Of a stretch of 64,000 bases of DNA, positions 58,087 to 64,000 are shown piece by piece. Numbering within the stretch: position 1 is the stretch's first letter; every line of letters begins with the position of its first letter. A model generated the notes under the pieces. The model had not been told where the DNA came from, ran no database searches, and saw only the letters and a program-made list of their open reading frames with translations. The position numbers and the translations under genes are program-made. Source of the DNA: PALSA-1006 sp041660815 (lineage in GTDB: Bacteria; Pseudomonadota; Gammaproteobacteria; Burkholderiales; Gallionellaceae); contig JBAZVN010000015.1 of assembly GCA_041660815.1 (NCBI GenBank), positions 1-64,000 on the forward strand, in the 5' to 3' direction.

Positions 58087-58959
58087 ATGCCACGAATTAC
58101 TCTCATATGTGAGTCCTGTAATGGCAATGGTTTTTCAAAATCAACCATGCGGGAAACTTTGCATGATCCGACAAGAAATGTGGTGCGTGGATGCGTAAGT
58201 TGTGGGGGTGCAGGGTCTGCCATCAGTTTGTCAAACGCGTGCAATGTCTCGAAGCAGACTCGTGCCTTTTATGAATCGGCAAAAGGTTACGAACGTGGTT
58301 CGGGTCGAGTGATTATTGAATACGCGCACATAGCGGGAGCTTGTGTTCATTGCGCCGGTACGAAGTGTAAGAAATGTTATCAAACGGGGAAGAATATTCG
58401 CTTTATTAAGCAATTGCCTTACGTTCAAAGACGGACGATCAAGACTGTAGGAATAGTCATTATCGCTCTCTTTGTGGCTACGGCGACGGGCAATTACGTC
58501 GCCAAAATCCCAGCTACATTGATAGTCAAGATAAGTAACCACGCCATTCCCATTGCACCGCCGCTTCCGGCCACGGGAGAAATGCAGCGATTCCGTCAAG
58601 ATGCTCCGAACACCATTTACGCGCCATTTCAGGTGACGGCAAACACGGTCGCGCCGTTTCATTACCTCGTGAAGCTCGAAGACTGGCAAACTGGTGTACC
58701 TTTGCTGAACATCTTTGTTCGACACGGTGAGGCGGTGAATATTAAGGTGCCGCTGGGGACCTATCGGTTAAAGTACGCATATGGCTCGTCCTGGTACGGG
58801 CCACAACATCTTTTCGGAAAGGAAACGTCAGTGGTTCAAGCTGTGATGCCGCTTTCTTTCACGCAGGAATCAAATCAGGTGCGTGGCAAGATGATAGACC
58901 TTACGCCGAAAGTTACTGGCAACATGCAAACTGTGCCGGGCAATCGAACAATATTCTGA
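58087..58959 (+). CDS. Zinc-ribbon membrane protein of unknown function
   Basis: The 290-residue protein opens with DnaJ-like CxxCxGxG repeats (CESCNGNG, CVSCGGAG, CVHCAGTKCKKC; about 8-105). One transmembrane helix follows (about 120-140, TVGIVIIALFVATATGNYV), then a soluble 140-residue outer part with an Ig/beta look (LVKLEDWQTGVPLLNIFVRHG). So a cytoplasmic metal-binding part and a periplasmic sensor-like part are joined by one helix. Not recognised as a known family. Confidence 0.65.
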   Translation: MPRITLICESCNGNGFSKSTMRETLHDPTRNVVRGCVSCGGAGSAISLSNACNVSKQTRAFYESAKGYERGSGRVIIEYAHIAGACVHCAGTKCKKCYQTGKNIRFIKQLPYVQRRTIKTVGIVIIALFVATATGNYVAKIPATLIVKISNHAIPIAPPLPATGEMQRFRQDAPNTIYAPFQVTANTVAPFHYLVKLEDWQTGVPLLNIFVRHGEAVNIKVPLGTYRLKYAYGSSWYGPQHLFGKETSVVQAVMPLSFTQESNQVRGKMIDLTPKVTGNMQTVPGNRTIF

Positions 58960-58977
58960 CGAAGGTAAAATAATAAT

Positions 58978-59808
58978 ATGACAAAATTATTTGTGCCAAC
59001 ATTTGACTCTCTTATTGTAGCTATTGACTGTGTTAATTCAATCTTTAAAAACATATGGAGAAAGATCAATCTTAGTCAAAAATTTTATCTACTCGGTAGT
59101 ATTTTTGCATTACTTACTTGCGTTCTATATATTTTCACACTATCACGTTACATGTTTTTATCAATAACGGTAATTTCAATTAGTTTTCTATTTTTTGGAG
59201 TCCTATCAGATCTATTTTTACTTTACAAAAGAATATGGTCAACCATTATTGGAAAAACAATACTAATTTTTTTAGTATCTTTGATTACCAATATTGCCTA
59301 TGCTATTTCATCAAGAATAGTAAATGAGTTAGTCAAATTCGATACATCGAATCTTACATATACTGTTAATTTAGTTGTTTTTTTAATTAGTCCAATATTA
59401 GTAGTGATTTGCCTTTTAATAATTTTATCTGTCATGGTTATATTTAATCAAATTCACTTTTTTTATTATGTAAAAGTTAAAGATAATAAATACTTTGAAG
59501 AGTTTCTTTCTATATCCAGAGAAAATTACCCATTAGTTACATCCTGTACTAGATTTATTGCATGTTTTATTTGTATTGTATCAATAGGAAAGTTATCAAT
59601 AGAAAGAATGCCTGCTTATACGAAGAATATTGAAAATATTGCAGCCAAATTCATTTATGAAATTGATTCTTCACAATACTCTCGATGTGTTGCCCCAGCA
59701 CATGCAAGTGTAATCAAAGTAAATGAAAGTGAGATCATTGTTGTCTATAAAGATGGGGATATTATCAAATTTGACCCGAGCAAATGCACACCATTAATTA
59801 AACAATAG
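58978..59808 (+). CDS. AT-rich polytopic membrane protein
   Basis: 276 residues with about five transmembrane helices (about 28-50, 55-80, 90-112, 128-155 and 195-210) and a C-terminal soluble part with two cysteines. The DNA is far more AT-rich than its neighbours and the codons differ (many ATA, TTA and AGA), so it is probably a recent arrival. Family unknown. It follows the zinc-ribbon gene by 18 bases. Confidence 0.65.
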   Translation: MTKLFVPTFDSLIVAIDCVNSIFKNIWRKINLSQKFYLLGSIFALLTCVLYIFTLSRYMFLSITVISISFLFFGVLSDLFLLYKRIWSTIIGKTILIFLVSLITNIAYAISSRIVNELVKFDTSNLTYTVNLVVFLISPILVVICLLIILSVMVIFNQIHFFYYVKVKDNKYFEEFLSISRENYPLVTSCTRFIACFICIVSIGKLSIERMPAYTKNIENIAAKFIYEIDSSQYSRCVAPAHASVIKVNESEIIVVYKDGDIIKFDPSKCTPLIKQ

Positions 59809-59819
59809 AATAATAAGCA

Positions 59820-59843
59820 ATTTTAAAAACCGCCCTTTAAAAT
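59820..59843. terminator. AT-only hairpin between convergent genes
   Basis: An 8-bp stem ATTTTAAA/TTTAAAAT around AACCGCCC lies between the genes ending at 59808 (plus) and 59892 (minus). It is a weak candidate for a two-way terminator. Confidence 0.35.
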
Positions 59844-59891
59844 ATACCAAGCATACGCATAATAAGCATTATGACAAATTATCGAATATAA

Positions 59892-60185
59892 TCAATGAGT
59901 TGCAACATTATCACGTTTTTGTATTTTCCTTCCGTTAGGAAAACGTTTCTCGATGTAACAAGCTTTGCAAAAACCGAACAAACCGTCAGAACCTTTTTTA
60001 TCGGAATAGAAAAATTCTGAATCAGCTGGCCAGTAGTCATGGCACCGGCAGCATTGTTTTTGCAAACCATCCAGCTCTATTCGATATTTACCTGATGCAA
60101 GTCCTTTTTCAAGGTATTTTTGGCAAGGTTGGGCCAGCATGATCGAGGCGGCATCCATCGGTGAGTACAGTTGGCCATCTTTCAT
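59892..60185 (-). CDS. Small zinc-ribbon protein
   Basis: 97 residues with CCRCHDYWP and CKACY pairs separated by about 28 residues (YSDKKGSDGLFGFCKAC), a treble-clef zinc-finger plan like HNH-less Zn ribbons of phages. The start overlaps the stop of the preceding gene by one base (TAATG), so both are co-translated as the last genes of the relaxase operon. The function is unknown. Confidence 0.65.
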   Translation of the reverse strand: MKDGQLYSPMDAASIMLAQPCQKYLEKGLASGKYRIELDGLQKQCCRCHDYWPADSEFFYSDKKGSDGLFGFCKACYIEKRFPNGRKIQKRDNVATH

Positions 60186-60784
60186 TACAACACCTTTGAC
60201 GGAACCATGTCGCGGATAAGCCTGAAGATTTCAACGGCAACAAGAGTATCTTGCCCGACTGGTGACGATGACGGTTTTAGCTTGTCGAAATCACTGTCTT
60301 CAGCAGGTGAAATAAGAGTTCCATCAGAACGGCGCAACGTAACGCGAAGATATTTCTGTCCAGCAAATTCACTATATTGACGCTCGACCGTCCATTGATC
60401 TCGAATTGAGTCCGATGTTAAAAGCAGATTGGCTGTTACCGTTGCTTTGTTTCTGCTTAAAACAATACAATTATGATCGCCGTCGTTATAACTTGTACCA
60501 AAGATTTTGATTGTTTCAACATCACGTTTGGGGCATTCCTCGAAACCAAATACGGGGATCTGCATTTTATTCACGGTGATATTGAACCCAGTTGAAAAAA
60601 CGATGATAGGTTCAGCACTTTGATCTTGAGGCAGCTTGACAATGATCTCATCTTTGGATTGAGGAATATTGACCGTTTCAGCATTCGCTTTTGAGTACCA
60701 AAAACCTGTCCAACCATAATACGAAATTGCACCGACAGCTATTAACATCAGAAAATTCCGTAAATCCTTATTTGCTTGTTTCAT
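60185..60784 (-). CDS. Single-pass membrane protein downstream of the relaxase
   Basis: Of two adjacent ATGs the second (60784) has the better AGGAG spacing; 199 residues. One N-terminal transmembrane helix (about 12-28) anchors a periplasmic domain of about 165 residues with one disulfide-capable pair (FEECPKR and DHNCIVL). I do not recognise the family. It starts 8 bases after the relaxase stop. Confidence 0.65.
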   Translation of the reverse strand: MKQANKDLRNFLMLIAVGAISYYGWTGFWYSKANAETVNIPQSKDEIIVKLPQDQSAEPIIVFSTGFNITVNKMQIPVFGFEECPKRDVETIKIFGTSYNDGDHNCIVLSRNKATVTANLLLTSDSIRDQWTVERQYSEFAGQKYLRVTLRRSDGTLISPAEDSDFDKLKPSSSPVGQDTLVAVEIFRLIRDMVPSKVL

Positions 60785-60792
60785 CATATCTC

Positions 60793-63342
60793 CTACAGTT
60801 CGTTATTTCGTGAGCGGACGATTTTTGTTACGGTTGCCTTACCGTTTGCGTCGTACCTGATGGCAACGCTCTGGCCGTCTTCAGCCGCTTGCTTGAGTGC
60901 TGCCCGATGATGGATGACCACGGTGTTCTTCGTGAGCTGCTGCGCCACGTATTCGGTGTTACTGGCGATAATCTTGCCTCGCTGCACTTTGGTATTGGCC
61001 GGATCGTGTTTGGTTACGACCGCATCCTGATTGCGACTTCTTATATCGGAAATGAATTCGTCCAACGGATTGCGCCCTCCTCCACTTACACCAGGTGCAG
61101 TTGCCAGCAATGGCGATGCCGGATCGGCAGACTGAATGCGTTGTTTTGATTTGCGGATAACACGTGTTGTTGGCAGAATAATTTTGTTTGTTTCGTTGAC
61201 CTGCACCGGTGTAATTACCGCCTGCAACTGGACGTTGGCAATTTCAAGGCCGAGATCTTTTGCAGTACGTGCTAGACGTTGCTGAAAGGCTTCGTCGCCG
61301 CCGTTGATGGTCAGTTTGCGTCCCCACTTCTCGGCTGCATGGCGCAAGCTCAGGCGTAGCGCATCATCGTCCACCATCGCCCTATCCCAGCTGATATTGT
61401 CACCGTTATCCGCAAAGGCCAGTTTGCCGTCAGGATAGGTAAAATAAAGCTTGCCGCCGTGTATCTGCCAGTCCAGATTGAATGCTTTCTTCGGATCGTG
61501 TGTACCACCTTCGGGCGCTACGATTCGCGCCTTTTGTTTTTTGTCGTCTTCGATTTCCTCGTCCCTTGCTTGCTTCTTACGATCACGACCTTCTTGATAG
61601 ATGATGCCGCGCAAGGCGGCTATAGCGGCTTCGTCGCCCTGCCCTGCCAAGTCTTCTACCCATGAGCGATATGAGTTGATGGGTAGTGCTTTAAACGTAG
61701 CTGACAGTTGTTTGCGTTCGTCTGCGGTCTTGATCTGAGCCTCTTCCTTGCGCGTGGCAATCTGATTGGCAATGAGGCTATAAGCTTGTTGCTTCTGCTC
61801 AGGTGTAAGTCCTTTATCCTTCAGGACTGCAAGACGGCGTGCGGCTTTGTCGGCCTGAATCGTTTTAAGACGGCTTGCCTGGCGTTCTTTGGCCTCGGTG
61901 AGCATCTGGCTTCGGACGGTCTTGTGGACGGTCTTTTCTTTGGTATAACGCGCCAGTAGCGCCCTTCTAACTTCAGCACGTTCAAGTTTGGCGGCCAGAC
62001 GTTTTTCGGGATCTCGTTGGTAGGTAATCTTCGGCGCTATTTGTTGTTCTTTGCTTCTTCCGCTTGCGCTGCGAGGAATGGGCCGTCGCATGTCAAGATC
62101 GCTCTGGGCTTCGAGGTCGTCCAGGTCAAGAGGTGCATCTGCCGGCAGTAACATTTCGTCTCGCTCGATGTCTTGAACCAAAGGGACATCGGACAGATGG
62201 TGCAAAATACTTCCCGTGGCGGTTTGTCTTTGTCGGCGAGTTGTTGCAGCACCGGACTCTGATACAGAAACACGGGTGCTGGTTCGCTGGCCGAGTTCGG
62301 CGGCTCGTTGTTGGTAGCGGGCGAACTGGGCTGCGTCAGGTCGGTTGTCTGGATGTCCGTCATCGAGGACGGTTGTGTTTCCGGTGTCGGTTCGGTCATG
62401 TGAATCTCCTTCGGTTGGTTTGGTGAATTTACCCAGACGTGCTTCGAGTTCCGGGCGTTTAAGGAATCGGAATGCTTTGGATGCGCTGATGATGATCGGC
62501 GATTGATCGTCTGTGGCCAGTGTGGAAATCTTCATCCCCCCTCCCCCGCTGTCGATCAGTTGAAGGCCGAATTCATGCAAGGTGTCGTGCAGGTCGTCCC
62601 AAGACTGGAACGTTGGCAAAAGTTCTTTGAGTACCGGCGCAGGTTGGCGACGACACCATGTTTCTAACGACTCTTCACGATTCCATGTCTCAAACAGTTG
62701 CGATTTTTCACTGGGAAGCTGCTCAGGTGTTTTGGTGCGTTCGGCAATGACTTTCTTGCCGTTGATCTCAATGACGTTGTAGATCCCGTTGTCATGGCTC
62801 CAGCCGTATTTAATTTCGGCCTCGCGGGCGGCATGGTGCAGGGTCTTTCGTGACCATTCGATGTTGTGTGACTTGAATGTTTGCGGGTGGACGCGGTTAA
62901 CCTCGATGTGAGCGTGCAGGTTGTCCGTATTCGCGTGTATAGCGATGATGTACTGGTGTTCTGCCATACCGAGGGCTGCAATCGTGTCACGCGCTGCTGC
63001 AAGCATGTCGCGGGCTTCAGGGCGTTCGTGTTCCGGCCAACTTAATATGTAGTGATAGACGGGATCATCAACCTTGGCGTTTTTTTCAGCGACCGCATAC
63101 ATTTCTTTAGCGGCATTAGAGAGGCTGTTGAGGTTGCCGATTTCAACCGCAATTGTTTTTTCAACCTGAATGCCGGAAAGAATGTCGGGTACGGATTCAC
63201 GGGTGATGTACTGTGTAAGTTGATCGAAACCCGGACGATTGATGTCAATGTTGTCGCGATTAAATTCTTTGGTGATGTAGTCGGAAAGCGCCTTGAATGA
63301 GGACTGATTGTCTCGGCGTTTTTCTGGAATTTTGACGATCAT
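60793..63342 (-). CDS. traI: MOBP-type relaxase (TraI-like) with LPD7-like and KfrB-like domains
   Basis: The 849-residue relaxase nicks and carries the plasmid strand. The relaxase domain (about 1-250) holds the metal-binding HANTDNLHAHI (His135, His143 and His145 region) and KYGWSHDNG; a candidate nucleophile Tyr is near the N terminus. The middle is Lys/Arg-rich coiled coil (about 440-610). An LPD7-like segment is at about 630-710 (YFTYPDGKLAFADNGDNISW). The last 60 residues are KfrB-like. A second gene is overprinted at 62037-62399. The start overlaps the preceding gene by 4 bases. oriT was not identified. Confidence 0.88.
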   Translation of the reverse strand: MIVKIPEKRRDNQSSFKALSDYITKEFNRDNIDINRPGFDQLTQYITRESVPDILSGIQVEKTIAVEIGNLNSLSNAAKEMYAVAEKNAKVDDPVYHYILSWPEHERPEARDMLAAARDTIAALGMAEHQYIIAIHANTDNLHAHIEVNRVHPQTFKSHNIEWSRKTLHHAAREAEIKYGWSHDNGIYNVIEINGKKVIAERTKTPEQLPSEKSQLFETWNREESLETWCRRQPAPVLKELLPTFQSWDDLHDTLHEFGLQLIDSGGGGMKISTLATDDQSPIIISASKAFRFLKRPELEARLGKFTKPTEGDSHDRTDTGNTTVLDDGHPDNRPDAAQFARYQQRAAELGQRTSTRVSVSESGAATTRRQRQTATGSILHHLSDVPLVQDIERDEMLLPADAPLDLDDLEAQSDLDMRRPIPRSASGRSKEQQIAPKITYQRDPEKRLAAKLERAEVRRALLARYTKEKTVHKTVRSQMLTEAKERQASRLKTIQADKAARRLAVLKDKGLTPEQKQQAYSLIANQIATRKEEAQIKTADERKQLSATFKALPINSYRSWVEDLAGQGDEAAIAALRGIIYQEGRDRKKQARDEEIEDDKKQKARIVAPEGGTHDPKKAFNLDWQIHGGKLYFTYPDGKLAFADNGDNISWDRAMVDDDALRLSLRHAAEKWGRKLTINGGDEAFQQRLARTAKDLGLEIANVQLQAVITPVQVNETNKIILPTTRVIRKSKQRIQSADPASPLLATAPGVSGGGRNPLDEFISDIRSRNQDAVVTKHDPANTKVQRGKIIASNTEYVAQQLTKNTVVIHHRAALKQAAEDGQSVAIRYDANGKATVTKIVRSRNNEL
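62037..62399 (-). CDS. Probable TraH-like gene overprinted in the relaxase gene
   Basis: In another frame of the same strand, AAGGAG lies 6 bases before ATG 62399, and 120 residues follow: MTEPTPETQPSSMTDIQTTD, acidic and Pro/Thr-rich at first, then a Cys-containing part. RP4 traI contains traH, an acidic protein of similar size in a different frame that steadies the relaxosome. Position, size, acidity and strong ribosome-binding site agree, although I see no clear sequence match. The relaxase frame here is polar linker, as expected under overprinting. Confidence 0.6.
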   Translation of the reverse strand: MTEPTPETQPSSMTDIQTTDLTQPSSPATNNEPPNSASEPAPVFLYQSPVLQQLADKDKPPREVFCTICPMSLWFKTSSETKCYCRQMHLLTWTTSKPRAILTCDGPFLAAQAEEAKNNK

Positions 63343-63554
63343 GGCACTAGCCTAGATCGAAGGGTGTAAAACAGGTCAGATAGAAATGTGTAATGAATAT
63401 CTACGCCAGGGAACAAGTCAGATGCAAACAGGGAAAATACGCCAGCGATACAAACCAGAATGATTATTCGCTTGATAACAGACCAGATTGTTAACCCGAT
63501 GCCCACACCGATTCCATAAGCAATTCCGGAGGTGATCTTTGTAAAAAAGCTCAT
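63339..63554 (-). CDS. Small membrane protein upstream of the relaxase
   Basis: 71 residues with a Gly-rich hydrophobic helix (about 8-25, GIAYGIGVGIGLTIW) and a second helix (about 28-45), so a membrane hairpin. It overlaps the relaxase start by 4 bases and is thus translationally coupled to it. The family is unknown; a role in tethering the relaxosome to the membrane is possible. Confidence 0.6.
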   Translation of the reverse strand: MSFFTKITSGIAYGIGVGIGLTIWSVIKRIIILVCIAGVFSLFASDLFPGVDIHYTFLSDLFYTLRSRLVP

Positions 63555-63583
63555 TGGTCGTGATCTTCTGGTGGATGATTGAA

Positions 63584-63991
63584 TTATCGTTCTTGAGATT
63601 TGCTTTGTGACTTCTCACGTGGGACGACCTTGCCGAAGCCTTTATCGTCGTAGGTGATAGTCACTTTGTCCTGAAGAGTTGGTGGGTGATCTAGTTTGTC
63701 AGCGATGTGTGCGACATGCGTGTTTTTACCGACGTGCTGGATGATCCGGGTGTCATCCACGATGGCGACAATTTCGCCCTGGTAAGACTTGGATGGTGCT
63801 GCAGGTGCGGCGGAAAGCTGTTGAGTGGTGGCAACGAAAGGCGTAAGTAAACGCAAGGTCAAATCGACGTACTGTTTGTATTTGTCCATCCCGGCACATA
63901 ACAGCTGGTCTTTGGTCGCACCAGTCCGCTCTCTCATTGTTTCGATAAGGGCATGTTCTGCTTGCATGACTAAATTATCGGCGCACAACAT
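63584..63991 (-). CDS. KfrB-tailed small protein, first visible gene of the relaxase operon
   Basis: At most 135 residues from ATG 63991, where no ribosome-binding site is seen; the frame is open to the window edge, so the gene may extend further or start at 63958. A helical N-terminal half (HALIETMRERTGATKDQLLCAGMDKY) is followed by a Pro/Ala linker and a KfrB-like domain (about 72-125, YQGEIVAIVDDTRIIQHVGKNTHVAH). By position it may be a relaxosome accessory protein. Confidence 0.65.
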   Translation of the reverse strand: MLCADNLVMQAEHALIETMRERTGATKDQLLCAGMDKYKQYVDLTLRLLTPFVATTQQLSAAPAAPSKSYQGEIVAIVDDTRIIQHVGKNTHVAHIADKLDHPPTLQDKVTITYDDKGFGKVVPREKSQSKSQER

Positions 63992-64000
63992 TGGACACTG

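Noticed and set aside
1..64000. Insertion sequences, CRISPR arrays, tRNA or rRNA genes
   Set aside because: I saw no transposase motif, no regularly spaced direct repeats of 25-40 bases, and no cloverleaf or rRNA-like segment. The only recombinase is Rci.

Overview
The window looks like one stretch of a large conjugative plasmid (or plasmid-like integrative element) from a proteobacterium, probably a moderate-GC beta- or gammaproteobacterium. This rests on an IncP-like trb mating-pair apparatus, a type IVb (R64-like) pilus operon, a ParA/ParB pair with KorA-like regulators, a VirD4-type coupling protein and a MOBP-type relaxase. I see no replication initiator, rRNA, tRNA, CRISPR array or insertion sequence.

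Layout. 1-1782 (minus strand): the end of a pilV shufflon, with two C-terminal cassettes each opened by an R64-like sfx site, then the Rci recombinase and a small XRE regulator. 1950-9635 (minus): pil genes in the order L, TcpQ-type, N, O, P, Q, R, driven by a consensus promoter at 9713-9741; pilS, T, U and the constant part of pilV are not here. 9807-23228 (plus): trbB, C, D, E, J, K, L, F, G, I with inserted small genes. 23405-28587: KorA-like regulator, ParA, ParB, then a HerA-like ATPase with a NERD-nuclease gene. 28880-49522: a TrfB-type regulator and a chain of large polyvalent proteins: a 2339-residue methylase-helicase, a cytosine methylase, an ArdC-Toprim protein, a HipBA pair and several unknowns. 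49645-57322: coupling protein, lytic transglycosylase, topoisomerase, EAL phosphodiesterase and a FimV-like protein. 57387-59808: accessory genes, the last very AT-rich. 59892-63991 (minus): relaxase operon.

The most striking thing is a roughly 60-residue KfrB-like domain, placed at or near the C terminus of twelve otherwise unrelated proteins: TrfB-like regulator, methylase-helicase, cytosine methylase, ArdC-Toprim, HipA kinase, coupling protein, relaxase and five unknowns. It occurs almost nowhere else in the window. Because coupling protein and relaxase both carry it, a shared role in docking or delivery during conjugation is the natural hypothesis. KfrB-type domains in polyvalent proteins are known from comparative genomics; their presence on a HipA kinase and on the coupling protein looks unusual.

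Two plasmid-wide regulatory repeats tie the regions together. One is a palindrome close to ATTCCTATGTAGGAAT, found seven times between genes. The other is a covarying hairpin followed by a TTTAAGAGAGGGG-like ribosome-binding segment, found eight times with the hairpin and twice without, directly upstream of trb, par, methylase and transglycosylase genes. Two probable overprinted genes also stand out: one inside the methylase-helicase gene (32684-32959), and one inside the relaxase gene (62037-62399) that recalls traH within traI of RP4. All domain names come from reading the sequences; no database search was run.
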